64,000 nucleotides of DNA from Chitinophaga niastensis (GCF_003014755.1 NZ_PYAW01000009.1:1-64000); one strand, 5' to 3'. Positions 1 through 8,914 are shown, numbered from the stretch's first letter. Notes: generated by a model from the sequence alone, not told the origin. A program made the numbers and translations.

Positions 1-226
1 ATAAAAGCGATGCAATACAAAGTATAAACAATTCAAAAAAACAGTATTTATACGCAACGGTCACGGGTTTATACTTATTAAAATCAATTGCAGTATCATT
101 CTTCAATCAGGGGTAATCATGATCGATGATTCAAAATTAAAGGAACGGTACGCAATCTATTAGCGTTGTCATAACCGGTAAGAGTTTATATTCAGCACCC
201 GTAGTGCCCACTCATTCGGCCTTGTT

Positions 227-676
227 TCACCGGCTAGGAGGTCGAAAAACGCCTTTCCCTGTAGTAAAATAGGAAAATAAACTTGTTTTGATCCAATGGG
301 TCCAGCCTGGTGCACAGTCCTTGTAGCACTCAACGTCCGGCGTAAGGCCTTCATGCGTAAATTTCAGCTCCGTTACGCCATTATTCTCAGCGAGATCAAA
401 AATTAATTTTGTATTAGCCCATTCCTTTTTATCCGAATACCAGGGCATGTTACAATCCGTAATTAACCAAACAATTCTCTTACCGGGAATTAATTCTGCT
501 ACGGTAAAGTTAAAGAATGAATCACCTCCCATCTTTACTATAAACTTATCATTTTGTTTTTCGGCACTTCCGCTAAAGGTTATTCCCCACCACTCAGGCA
601 CATTGCTGATCCTTTTGACCGCTTCGCCCGCGCTAATTTTTGCAGAGATACTGCTGGTAAAATCGTTCTTTTCCAT
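227..676 (-). CDS. SRPBCC (AHSA1-like) domain protein
   Basis: A 149-residue cytosolic protein of the SRPBCC/START-like superfamily, which forms a hydrophobic ligand cavity; the ligand is not predictable. The start MEKNDFTSSI, the early WW pair in the segment VPEWWG, and the closing helix (GWTHWIKTSLFSYFTTGKG) follow the layout of the short Bacteroidota SRPBCC proteins of about 145 residues. The last seven residues (VFRPPSR) look non-native, so the 3' end may have been altered by a rearrangement. A relic of a second SRPBCC reading frame lies just upstream on the same strand. Family assignment is from remembered sequence features only. Confidence 0.75.
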   Translation of the reverse strand: MEKNDFTSSISAKISAGEAVKRISNVPEWWGITFSGSAEKQNDKFIVKMGGDSFFNFTVAELIPGKRIVWLITDCNMPWYSDKKEWANTKLIFDLAENNGVTELKFTHEGLTPDVECYKDCAPGWTHWIKTSLFSYFTTGKGVFRPPSR

Positions 677-696
677 TTTGATTTAGTTTAGTGATT

Positions 697-806
697 AATT
701 GTGCATAGTTTAGATTCCCGGCCTGTGTTAAAGCTTTGTAGATTTTCCCTGGTGATGCCTTAATGCCAACTAGCTCATCGCTTTCTCCTTCAGGGAACAG
801 CCTCCT
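697..806 (-). pseudogene. Relic of a second SRPBCC gene, N-terminal part
   Basis: The minus strand between the SRPBCC gene and DUF6434 translates to a stretch containing DELVGIKASPGKIYKALT. This matches the beta1-alpha1 start of SRPBCC proteins (typically xIxASPExVYxALT). It continues to about 697 and then drifts out of frame before the intact gene's ATG. No start codon or C-terminal half is present. The remainder of 677-1016 holds nothing else I can support. Confidence 0.4.
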
Positions 807-1016
807 ATTACTGAGGTGTCAGTATAAACATGTATCATAAAATTACAAAAAGGAAATGTAAGAGAAGGGGTTAAAACTTTACCTGGCGGTATTTATTGAA
901 TATGCTGCTATACGTGGCAAATAGTATTACTGTATGCTTCCTGTAAAGTGCGTAGGAACAATATGTGCCTTACCAGATGCTTATACAACGTTGACAAAAT
1001 TTTCTTAGCTTCATGT

Positions 1017-1223
1017 ATGAATAAATTCGATTGGCATTCTGAACCATTAAAGGATAACACCATAATTACAGCAAGTTATAAAAACACCCAAAACGTTAGG
1101 CGCTTTTTCCAATCTCATTTTGGCGCTAATTTTAAAATGAATCGGGAATTTATGGCTTGGGTGAAGGTTAATGTTGGCAAAACATTAGGAGATGCAATAA
1201 AGGAGTTTGAAAATAAAATTTAG
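1017..1223 (+). CDS. DUF6434 domain protein
   Basis: A 68-residue protein beginning MNKFDWHSEPL. It shows the signature of the small DUF6434 family: FDWH near the start, then ITASYKNTQNVRRFF, and AWVKVNVGKTLGDAIKE near the end. The open frame extends upstream to 948, but the family normally starts directly before FDWH, so the ATG at 1017 is preferred. The function of the family is not established; related segments occur next to SAP-like DNA-binding modules. A short diverged copy of its central part occurs at about 10.54 kb. Confidence 0.75.
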   Translation: MNKFDWHSEPLKDNTIITASYKNTQNVRRFFQSHFGANFKMNREFMAWVKVNVGKTLGDAIKEFENKI

Positions 1224-1309
1224 CTTTTTATTATTGTCGGAGAAAATAAAATGCTAATTAAAAAATGTTAAAATCGGGAAGACTGATATACCAGTCTTGC
1301 CGATTTTCT

Positions 1310-1546
1310 TTATTCTTCTATAATACTTGCCACTGGGGCATTTTTTTTGACAGATTCGATTCCATTATCTCTACCCGATGTAGCTTCATACATTTCACTT
1401 GTGCCAATCACCTGGCCATTCGTAGCCTTTAAATTGAAATAATACTGGCCGTTTTTAGCTGTTAGTTTTTCGTAACGACTATCATTAGGAGCATTTGTTT
1501 TAACGGAATCAATTCCGTTGTTACAAGCTGTTTTGGACGTATACAT
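1310..1546 (-). CDS. YegP-like (DUF1508) protein, N-terminally truncated
   Basis: YegP-family proteins carry two tandem modules of about 48 residues, each with NGQYYFNLKA, NGQVIGTSEMY and NGIxSVKxNAP motifs. Here the second module is complete, but the first starts only at MYTSKTACNNGIDSVKTNAP. Reading upstream in frame gives NGQTILSSE, the proper family sequence. It then changes abruptly to unrelated residues at about 1575 and meets a stop near 1610 without a start codon. The gene has therefore lost the first half of module one. It may be translated from the internal ATG at 1546 or be a pseudogene. Confidence 0.7.
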   Translation of the reverse strand: MYTSKTACNNGIDSVKTNAPNDSRYEKLTAKNGQYYFNLKATNGQVIGTSEMYEATSGRDNGIESVKKNAPVASIIEE

Positions 1547-1638
1547 TTCACTTGATAGAATGGTTTGACCATTATGATCAGGGCACGTTAATGCCTTTTG
1601 TGGATACGGTTACTATGAACGGAAGGTTTGGAAGTGTT

Positions 1639-1878
1639 TTATTGCAATCCTTTCACAAGAAGGACCAGTAATTCAGGGTTAGCCCTCACCGACTTTGCAT
1701 AAACTGAAGCAGCCAGGAATCGCGCTCTTACTGACAGCTGCGCATCTGTAGGAGAGAGGTTCGATTTCTTAGGCCGTTTACAGAGAATAGACTGCCCGAA
1801 ACGTTGACGAAATACAAGTTGCTTCGCAAAGGTGCCATGTGCTCCCTGCAAAATCACGTTGTCTGTTGAATGTGCCAT
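1639..1878 (-). pseudogene. Conserved Bacteroidota hypothetical protein, 3' truncated
   Basis: The first ~70 residues follow a family common in Bacteroidota (about 140 residues, unknown function): an opening like STDNVILQGAHGTFAKQLVF, then KRPKKSNLSPTDAQ, then a helix with VRARFLAASVYAKSV and a PELL turn. After that turn the frame ends within nine residues instead of continuing into the usual second half. The truncation point, about 1640, lies only some 65 bp from the truncation of the YegP-like gene, so one rearrangement probably removed both ends. Confidence 0.45.
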
Positions 1879-2179
1879 TTTTTTGGGTTTTTAAAAGTGA
1901 TGAAATCACTGGGGATGACATGGCCGGTACCTGCTCATACATCTACAGTACAATGTTAACAACCCAAAGTTGAAGAATAGCCACGATTTAAAGTGTTCAA
2001 AAATGGAGAAAAAATGTTCAAAAATGGAGATTTTGTATAAGGGTAGTGAAAAGTTGCTTATTACGTTAACCTCAAAAAAGGAAAAAGACACATGTTTTCC
2101 CGAAGATTAGCCATCTGACATACCGCTTCGCTGATCGAATTTTGTCATATTGATTTTATTAACCTATCAACTCAATCAA

Positions 2180-2284
2180 AATGGCAAATTCAATCAAACT
2201 ACAGAAGTAAAAGGAAGCCATGTGATCTATATGTCGCAGCCCTTGTTGGTAGCGGGCGTGATAGAGGAAGCCGCAACGCTTTAA
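2180..2284 (+). pseudogene. 3'-end relic of a secreted alpha/beta hydrolase
   Basis: The plus strand encodes VKGSHVIYMSQPLLVAGVIEEA followed by a stop, apart from small differences the same as the C-terminus of the intact hydrolase at 8071-8853 (VKGSHVIFMSQPQAVAKVI), including the catalytic-His segment GSHV. The DNA just upstream (2140-2180) also resembles the leader of that gene. The relic thus keeps both gene ends and has lost the middle. The rest of 1879-2179 contains a short direct repeat (a GTTCAAAAATGGAG unit twice near 2000-2030) and nothing else recognisable. Confidence 0.7.
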
Positions 2285-2407
2285 GCATTAACAAATTCAG
2301 GAAGGTGGTGTTTAAATTTGCAACTTAAAGCGTTTCTGCCTATATTGATAAACCCATTGTCCTGTTCTGGTGTATCTGGTAAAAATATAAGTATTAATGG
2401 CTGTTGC

Positions 2408-4882
2408 ATGAATAAAAGAATTTTTTTGCTTTTACTACTGCTTACCCAATCAACCCTGATAGTATTCGCGCGGACTACTCATCTGCAGCAACAAGTACCT
2501 GTTTCAAACGATGCAGGAAAGGATACCGCTGTTGTGATGCAGCTTCTTCGCCAGGGGAAGGCACAATTGGAACCTGGCGGAGATTTCCCTAAAGCTATGG
2601 AATACGCACAAAAGGCAGACTCATTATCGCAGCGGATTGGCTATCTGAAAGGAGAGGGGGAAAGCGCTTTGCTGATGGCAGGATGCCTGAAGCGCTTAGA
2701 CAAGTTTGAAGAAGCAGTGCCTTTTCTTAAAAAAGCAGAAGCCATTTTCGAACAAATTCATTCTACCGATGATCTCATCAGGACGTATAGCCTTCGGGGC
2801 GCAGTAGACCTGGACCTCTCTCTACGGGCGGCCTGTTACGAAAAAGCGCTGGCTCTATTAAAGGCAAATGGTGATAAGCAGGGTATTGCAGCAGTCCTTC
2901 CCGACTATAGTGAAGTCAAAATGATGCAGGCCCAGTTACCAGCTGCTGAGGATATGCTGAAAGAAAGCATTCGCTTGTCAAAAGAACTTGGAATCGACCG
3001 GATACAGTGGCAGTACGGTCTACTTGGCGCAGTCCAGATACAAAGGCGGGAATCGGTGGAGGCATTGAAGAATGAATTACTGGCCATTAAAATAGGGGAA
3101 CAATATGGTGATACCAGCTCGCACATGGCCGAAATATATAATTATACCGCAATTATTTATATGAAAATGGGAAAACTGGAAGAATCCGGCCAGTACCTGC
3201 ACAAAGCGATTGGCACAGGAAGCCATGCCCAGGATCCAATGCTCACTGTACAGTTCCGCTCTAACTTAGCCAATATTTTGATCCGTCAAAACAAGCCCAA
3301 AGAAGCATTAGAAAATCTGAAAATTCTTGAGAAAACATATGGACAAGGACTGCCAGTCAATGCAAAAATTCAGATGCTAACCCGGTTTGTACGTTGCTAC
3401 ACGGAGTTAAATGATTTAAGCAGTGCCGGGCGATATGCGGAACAACTAATAAAATATTCCGATAGCATGAAGCCGGATGAGTATGATCAAATCGCTATTT
3501 ACACTGAGCTCAATCGCTTTCTTATTGCGAGCGGGCAATATGAAAGAGCAAGTCGTTTTGTAGAACAACATCGGCTTATCGCCGAAAAGTTTAAGTTGCC
3601 GGATCAAAGCACGCAGGCATATTTTTATAAATTTAGAATCGATTCAGCTTGCGGGGACCTGGCCCCGGCTTTGCGTTATTTTCAATTATACACAAAAGGA
3701 AAGGATGCTGTCTTTAATGAAAATACTGCCAAACAATTAAATCAATTACATGTTGAGTTTGAAACGGAGAAAAAAGACAAAGAAATCATACTGAAGGAAA
3801 AAAACATACAAATACTGGTTCAACAGGCAGCACTTCAAAAGGCGCTTTCTGATAAAAGTGATCAGGAGCTTGCGTTAAACCGTCAGGCACTGCAATTGAA
3901 ACAAAAAGATTTTATAACCGAAAAGCAACAGGTTGAGCTATTGACCAAACAAACGCAATTGCAAAATGCTGCCAGTGAAAAGCAGCAACAGGAACTGGTG
4001 ATCAGACAGAAAGATATTACGTTGCTGAAACAAAGCAACAGGATACAGGAGTCGGATTTAAAGCGGGCCAGTATGGTACGCAATGTTATTATTTCGGGTG
4101 CTTTGGTGTTAGGGTTAATGTCACTACTGGTGTATAGCAGGTATAGAACAAAAAAACGCGCATCCGAAAAGTTGGCATTACAACAGGAAGAGATCAGACA
4201 AAAAAATATTTCGTTACAGGCACTGATCAGTGATAAGGACAAACTATTGATGGAAAAAGAATGGCTGGTGAAAGAAGTTCATCATCGCGTTAAGAACAAT
4301 CTTCAGATGGTGATTAGCCTGTTGAACAGCCAGTCTGCCTATCTATCAAACCAGGATGCTGTTGCTGCTATCAGAGAGAGTCAGCGACGGATGCACGCGA
4401 TGTCGCTTATTCATCAAAGGCTATACGAAAAAGACGAGTCCACAATCGATATGCAAACCTATATTACGGATCTGGTGAACTATTTAAAAGACAGTTTTGA
4501 GGGTGCGAATGTACGGTTCGTTCTCGATCTGCAGCCACTGGTGTTAGACGTTTCCAAAGCAGTACCCCTCGGTTTGATATTAAACGAAGCCATTACCAAT
4601 TCATTGAAATATGCTTTTCCGGACGGCCAGGCTGGCCATATCCTGGTTTCTTTAAAACCTGTTTCTCCTTTAATGGAGCTTATTATCGCAGATGATGGAA
4701 TAGGGTTATCGGGGAACAATATGGCAACCCCCAAAAAATCACTGGGCATGAGCTTATTAAAAGGACTCACCACTCAGATAGGAGGAACCTACGATATCAG
4801 CAGTGGAAGAGGGGTTGAAATTTTGATCAGATTTTCGCCTGCACAAATTGGAAAAAGTGTGCTCAATGACACCGTCGTATAG
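2408..4882 (+). CDS. TPR-containing sensor histidine kinase (HisKA_2 type)
   Basis: An 824-residue membrane sensor kinase. It has a signal peptide at 1-25 (MNKRIFLLLLLLTQS...), a periplasmic helical repeat region of TPR type at about 40-400, and a long coiled coil at about 430-550. A single membrane helix lies at about 556-578. The HisKA_2 segment VHHRVKNNLQMV has its phospho-accepting His at about 626, and the HATPase domain has its N-box at about N726 (LNEAITNSLKYAF) and G1 box DDGIGL at about 762. The frame is open from a TTG at 2318, but that codon lies within a TAAATTTG promoter-like box (2313-2320), so the ATG at 2408 is preferred. The response regulator gene starts 17 bp downstream; the two form a two-component pair. 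The signal sensed is unknown. Confidence 0.88.
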   Translation: MNKRIFLLLLLLTQSTLIVFARTTHLQQQVPVSNDAGKDTAVVMQLLRQGKAQLEPGGDFPKAMEYAQKADSLSQRIGYLKGEGESALLMAGCLKRLDKFEEAVPFLKKAEAIFEQIHSTDDLIRTYSLRGAVDLDLSLRAACYEKALALLKANGDKQGIAAVLPDYSEVKMMQAQLPAAEDMLKESIRLSKELGIDRIQWQYGLLGAVQIQRRESVEALKNELLAIKIGEQYGDTSSHMAEIYNYTAIIYMKMGKLEESGQYLHKAIGTGSHAQDPMLTVQFRSNLANILIRQNKPKEALENLKILEKTYGQGLPVNAKIQMLTRFVRCYTELNDLSSAGRYAEQLIKYSDSMKPDEYDQIAIYTELNRFLIASGQYERASRFVEQHRLIAEKFKLPDQSTQAYFYKFRIDSACGDLAPALRYFQLYTKGKDAVFNENTAKQLNQLHVEFETEKKDKEIILKEKNIQILVQQAALQKALSDKSDQELALNRQALQLKQKDFITEKQQVELLTKQTQLQNAASEKQQQELVIRQKDITLLKQSNRIQESDLKRASMVRNVIISGALVLGLMSLLVYSRYRTKKRASEKLALQQEEIRQKNISLQALISDKDKLLMEKEWLVKEVHHRVKNNLQMVISLLNSQSAYLSNQDAVAAIRESQRRMHAMSLIHQRLYEKDESTIDMQTYITDLVNYLKDSFEGANVRFVLDLQPLVLDVSKAVPLGLILNEAITNSLKYAFPDGQAGHILVSLKPVSPLMELIIADDGIGLSGNNMATPKKSLGMSLLKGLTTQIGGTYDISSGRGVEILIRFSPAQIGKSVLNDTVV

Positions 4883-4899
4883 ACAGCAACTGATGAAAA

Positions 4900-6846
4900 A
4901 TGAAAAAAAAAATTCTTATTGTTGAGGACGAATTTGTGGTAGCCAACGATCTGGAGATCATGCTCGAAGCGGCTGGTTATGAAACGATGGGCATTGCCGT
5001 TTCCGTAAATGCGGCAATGGAGGAAATAGCGAAAGGTATTCCTGATTTAGTATTACTCGATATACAGCTACAAGGAACTTTGAGTGGGATAGACCTGGCC
5101 AGGCAGCTTAAGAAAAGGCATATTGCCTTTGTTTACTTATCTGCTAATTCGGATCAAACGACCCTGCAAATGGCAAAGGCAACAGAACCCTATGGCTTCC
5201 TGGTTAAACCGATTAGACCAAAAGATTTGCTGGTAACCCTTGATATTGCCTGTTACCGGCATGAGCATAGTCTTGAATCCTTTTTATTCCGGAAAGATCG
5301 TCTTCGTCGTGAGCTGGCCTTGCTGGTAAATGAACAGAACGATCGGGCTACGATATTATCCCGATTTGCCGAATCGCTACAAGTGGTTGTCCCTTTCGAT
5401 TTTTTATGTTTTGCATGCTCAACCCATCACGAAGGCCATCAATTTCGCGCCTTATACCGGAGCGGATTCAATGAGTATCAGGAAATAAACAAAACAGGCC
5501 TGGGCAACATTGCTTCAAAAAGCATAAGTGAAGTTGATTTGCTGTTATCGAATACTCCAGCGGCACAGCCCATGCAACAGTTTAATGAAGACGCGTATAT
5601 CCATTTTTTGGAAGAAGACCCGCTCGCTGATTTATTGCATCGTTGTTATAATTTTCAATCTGTTATCCGGGGATATATTGACTTGCCGGCATCGCCGCAT
5701 TGCAGGGTGTATATTTTTAACAAAGAAGCAAATAGATTCGATGACCGGCATGTGTCTGTTGTGGAAGAGATACAGGAATTAATGGGAAAATTAATGATGG
5801 AGGGGAGTCAGGAAAAGAAAATATTTTCTACCCGTGTAGGAACAGACTCCGGCAATATGACTGGTCCGATTGTCAAAAAATTTATTGGAAAGAGCAAATC
5901 CATCTCACATTGCCTTGACATGGTGGCGCAGGTGGCGCCGCTGAATACTTCTGTATTGATTACCGGGGAGAGCGGAACAGGTAAAGAACTTTTTGCTGAA
6001 GCAATTCACCAGCTGTCACCACGCAATCGGCAACCTTTTATTAAGATCAATTGTGCAGCCCTCCCTTACACGTTGATCGAATCGGAATTGTTCGGGTATG
6101 AAAAAGGTGCATTTACCGGGGCATTGACCAGCAGGATGGGAAAATTCGAAGCGGCGTCTGGTGGCACCATATTTCTTGATGAAATCGGAGAAATGGACAT
6201 GGATGTGCAGGCCAAGTTATTACGTGTACTCCAGGAAAAAAAGGTGCAAAGGGTGGGTAGCCATAAAATGATTGAAGCCGACGTCAGGATCATTGCTGCA
6301 ACTAACCGCGACCTGGTGAATGCAGTGGCAGAACACCGGTTCCGTCTTGACTTATATTTTCGCTTAAATGTTTTTCCTATCCAGTTGCCGGCGTTAAGGG
6401 ACCGAAAGGAAGATATTCCTTTGCTGGTTGACCATCTCGGCAGGCAAATCGCCAGGGTAATGGGCAGGGACTATTACGGAGTAGCTGCCGAAATGATGGA
6501 GGCATTGGAGCAATATGACTGGCCCGGTAATGTACGGGAGTTAGAAAATGTGATTGAAAGAGCGCTCATCATTTCGGGACCAAATAAGGCAATGACCCTG
6601 GTACAACCGCTGACCAGCAAGAGAACACCTGTTGACGCCTTTTCTCCATCCCGGAAATTCAGTACTATAGATGAAATAAAACAGCGGCAGGAACAGTATG
6701 AAAGGGAACTGATCGAGGCTGCCCTTCGTGAATCAAAAGGGAAGATCAGGGGTACTGAGGGTGCTGCAGAAAAGCTCGATATTAAACCCACCACCCTGGA
6801 ATCCAAACTGATTCGATTAGGGATTCGCAAAGAAGACTTCCAGTAA
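4900..6846 (+). CDS. Sigma54-dependent response regulator (REC-AAA+-Fis HTH)
   Basis: A 648-residue NtrC-type activator. The receiver domain is at about 4-118 with acceptor Asp54 (VLLDIQLQG). A linker of about 200 residues, possibly GAF-like, follows. The sigma54-interaction AAA+ domain has Walker A GESGTGKE at about 356, the GAFTGA loop at about 403 and Walker B FLDEIGEM at about 427. A C-terminal Fis-type helix-turn-helix is at about 605-642. It should activate promoters with sigma54-RNA polymerase when phosphorylated by the kinase encoded 17 bp upstream. Two candidate binding palindromes lie immediately after its stop codon. The intact GAFTGA motif argues that sigma54 contact is retained. 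Confidence 0.92.
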   Translation: MKKKILIVEDEFVVANDLEIMLEAAGYETMGIAVSVNAAMEEIAKGIPDLVLLDIQLQGTLSGIDLARQLKKRHIAFVYLSANSDQTTLQMAKATEPYGFLVKPIRPKDLLVTLDIACYRHEHSLESFLFRKDRLRRELALLVNEQNDRATILSRFAESLQVVVPFDFLCFACSTHHEGHQFRALYRSGFNEYQEINKTGLGNIASKSISEVDLLLSNTPAAQPMQQFNEDAYIHFLEEDPLADLLHRCYNFQSVIRGYIDLPASPHCRVYIFNKEANRFDDRHVSVVEEIQELMGKLMMEGSQEKKIFSTRVGTDSGNMTGPIVKKFIGKSKSISHCLDMVAQVAPLNTSVLITGESGTGKELFAEAIHQLSPRNRQPFIKINCAALPYTLIESELFGYEKGAFTGALTSRMGKFEAASGGTIFLDEIGEMDMDVQAKLLRVLQEKKVQRVGSHKMIEADVRIIAATNRDLVNAVAEHRFRLDLYFRLNVFPIQLPALRDRKEDIPLLVDHLGRQIARVMGRDYYGVAAEMMEALEQYDWPGNVRELENVIERALIISGPNKAMTLVQPLTSKRTPVDAFSPSRKFSTIDEIKQRQEQYERELIEAALRESKGKIRGTEGAAEKLDIKPTTLESKLIRLGIRKEDFQ

Positions 6847-6895
6847 AACTCCGAAACGTCGGAGTTTAGTCGCCACAATATCCGAAATTTCGTAG
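6846..6895. promoter_or_regulatory. Two related palindromes, candidate activator sites or terminator
   Basis: AAACTCCGA-AACG-TCGGAGTTT (6846-6867) is a perfect 9-bp inverted repeat starting at the last base of the sigma54 activator's stop codon. A second, weaker palindrome with the same core, TCCGAAATTTCGTAG, starts 31 bp later (6881-6895), about three helical turns away. Same-face spacing of two like sites fits binding of a dimeric Fis-type activator. The first repeat could instead serve as a terminator, although it lacks a clean T-run. Confidence 0.5.
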
Positions 6896-7022
6896 TTTTT
6901 ATTGTTACCTCCACCTGACCAACGTGGACGAAATAACCAGGAGATGTTTGATGACCAACAATTTATAATAGCTTATCATCGGTGTGTTGTCGTCCATTCA
7001 ATCCGGCATATTAATAGCAAAA

Positions 7023-7053
7023 TGGCTATCATAACCAAACTAAATGATAGCCA
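7023..7053. promoter_or_regulatory. Inverted repeat over the AraC gene start
   Basis: TGGCTATCAT (7023-7032) and ATGATAGCCA (7044-7053) form a perfect 10-bp inverted repeat with an 11-nt spacer. It ends two bases before the ATG at 7056. As RNA it would fold over the ribosome-binding region; as DNA it could be an autoregulatory operator. It also covers the alternative ATG at 7044, which favours the start at 7056. Confidence 0.5.
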
Positions 7054-7055
7054 CC

Positions 7056-7997
7056 ATGAAATACCCGCCTTATCGTCCCAAACAGTTTACGCTACGCGAA
7101 CGCCATACAGTAGATCAGGCAAACCTTGATGAGATAGTCACGATAAAATTATTGGAACAAATCTCCGCCCCCCAAACGGGTTCCTCTTATTCATGCCCAA
7201 TCAGGAAAAGACTGTCGATACTTTTTATAGTAAAAGGGAGTGGCAAGTGCCTGCACAGGGGAGAAGTAATAGACCTGCAGGACAAGACCGTCTATACAGG
7301 ATTTTCAGATTGTTTTCAACAATTCGATATCGGGGAAGGCACCGTCGGTTATTTGTTAGGCATTAACCCGCAAAATCTCACCAGGGTTTTTGAAAGTGTT
7401 ACGGTGGTATATGAAGGATTGTTTGCGACCACACAGCCATGTCTTCGCCTGGATGCAGAATCGGCCGAAGAAATGAACTGGGTAGTTACGCGAATATTAA
7501 AGGAAGCAGGATCAAAAGAAAAATATCGTATGGAGATCGTGCACAGATACATCTCGCTTTTATTACTCTACCTGAAATCTCAACTGAAAAATGAGCTGGT
7601 ACTCGTTTCGATGAATAGAAAGGGAATATTAATCAAAGGTTTTTTTGCTTTATTGGAAGATGCATTTATGATCGCTAAGACAGTGGACTATTATGCAGGG
7701 AAATTGTGTGTCACCGCCAAACACTTATCCAGTGTCATAAAAATGGAGTCGGGTTATCCAACTTCATATCATATCAATCAAAGAATCGTGCTGGAGGCCA
7801 AACGAATGGCTCAGGCATCAGGTGCGTGTTTAAAAGAAATAGCGTATGAGTTGGGGTACGAAGATGTATCCGCATTTAGCAAGTTATTCAAACGGGTAAC
7901 GGGTGAAACTTTTTCAGACTATAAATGCCATTTAAAATTCGGATTTGGAAAACCGGAGGGATGTGCTGACAGAACAAGCAATAAAGACATCAATTGA
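7056..7997 (+). CDS. AraC family transcriptional regulator
   Basis: A 313-residue regulator. A cupin-like N-terminal half (about 1-190) is followed by a C-terminal HTH_18 domain at about 210-300. That domain includes LKEIAYELGYEDVSAFSKLF and KRVTGETFSDYK, the canonical second helix-turn-helix of AraC proteins. An in-frame ATG exists at 7044 but lies inside the 7023-7053 inverted repeat. The gene sits 73 bp upstream of a secreted alpha/beta hydrolase on the same strand and is its most likely regulator; that link is inference from position only. Confidence 0.85.
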   Translation: MKYPPYRPKQFTLRERHTVDQANLDEIVTIKLLEQISAPQTGSSYSCPIRKRLSILFIVKGSGKCLHRGEVIDLQDKTVYTGFSDCFQQFDIGEGTVGYLLGINPQNLTRVFESVTVVYEGLFATTQPCLRLDAESAEEMNWVVTRILKEAGSKEKYRMEIVHRYISLLLLYLKSQLKNELVLVSMNRKGILIKGFFALLEDAFMIAKTVDYYAGKLCVTAKHLSSVIKMESGYPTSYHINQRIVLEAKRMAQASGACLKEIAYELGYEDVSAFSKLFKRVTGETFSDYKCHLKFGFGKPEGCADRTSNKDIN

Positions 7998-8070
7998 GGA
8001 AGTATCACCATTCTCCGGGCCGGGGGCCTGGAGTAGTTTTGTCTTGTTAGTTCATTAAAACATCAACACT

Positions 8071-8853
8071 ATGAAAAGTTCATTCAAAAACGCGAAAAGA
8101 AACTGCCTTGCATTTGCTTTGGCATTCTGCGCAGTCCTTCTGGGAGCCGTTAGTGCCCAGGCGCAGCAAATCAAAAACGTTGTATTGGTACATGGCGCAT
8201 TTGCAGACGGCTCCGGCTGGAAGGCGCTTTATGAAACCCTTACCAAAAAAGGGTTTCACGTTTCCGTGGTGCAAAATCCGCTGACCTCATTGGAAGATGA
8301 CGTAGCTGCTACCAAAGTTGTATTAGACAATCAGGACGGGCCAACTATACTGGTGGGACACTCCTGGGGAGGAGCAGTCATTACGGAGGCAGGTAACCAT
8401 CCCAAAGTGGCAGCACTTGTTTATGTAGCGGCCTTCCAGCCGGACAACGGGGAATCAGCTTTGCAATGGCTCCAAACAGCAAAACCAGCACCTGAAAACG
8501 GTGTCTTGCCTCCGGATGAAAGAGGTATTGTGTATTACGACAAGGCAAAATATCATGCAGGATTCTGTGCTGACATTCCAAAAGACCTGGCCGAATTCAT
8601 GTATGACTCACAGGGTGCTTTCTATGCGAAGGGATTCACCACGCTGATCACCCATGCGGCATGGAGGGATAAGCCCGCATTTGCCTGTATCGCAACGGAA
8701 GACAAGAGTATTGCGCCGGAAATCCAACGCGCCATGTACAAGCGCTCCAATACAAAAGCTACAGATGTAAAGGGAAGCCATGTGATCTTTATGTCGCAGC
8801 CACAGGCCGTTGCAAAGGTGATTGTAGAAGCGGCAAAAGTGAAGGTGAAATAG
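8071..8853 (+). CDS. Exported alpha/beta hydrolase
   Basis: A 260-residue hydrolase with a signal peptide (cleavage near AQA-QQ, residues 29-32). The fold elements are VVLVHGAFADGSGW (oxyanion-hole region), the nucleophile elbow GHSWGG with Ser98, and the catalytic His237 in KGSHVIF. This is the pattern of the short single-domain esterase/HNL-like hydrolases often found near AraC regulators. The substrate is not predictable. A TAGTTTTG box at 8034-8041 could be the -7 element. A strong terminator follows the stop codon, so it is the last gene of its unit. A broken copy of the same gene lies at 2180-2284. Confidence 0.87.
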   Translation: MKSSFKNAKRNCLAFALAFCAVLLGAVSAQAQQIKNVVLVHGAFADGSGWKALYETLTKKGFHVSVVQNPLTSLEDDVAATKVVLDNQDGPTILVGHSWGGAVITEAGNHPKVAALVYVAAFQPDNGESALQWLQTAKPAPENGVLPPDERGIVYYDKAKYHAGFCADIPKDLAEFMYDSQGAFYAKGFTTLITHAAWRDKPAFACIATEDKSIAPEIQRAMYKRSNTKATDVKGSHVIFMSQPQAVAKVIVEAAKVKVK

Positions 8854-8880
8854 GGATATAAGATGATATGGGTAAAAGTG

Positions 8881-8914
8881 AAAAGCCCGCAGATACAATA
8901 TCTGTGGGCTTTTT
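8881..8914 (+). terminator. Rho-independent terminator
   Basis: AAAAGCCC-G-CAGATA, loop CAA, TATCTG-T-GGGCTTTTT: a long, nearly perfect stem followed by a T-run, 27 bp after the hydrolase stop codon. Confidence 0.85.

Noticed and set aside
1906-2091. 61-codon minus-strand frame
   Set aside because: Low-complexity Phe/Leu-rich translation driven by a short direct repeat; no signature.
2318-2407. Longer N-terminus for the histidine kinase
   Set aside because: It starts with TTG inside a promoter-like TAAATTTG box, and the ATG at 2408 begins directly with a signal peptide.
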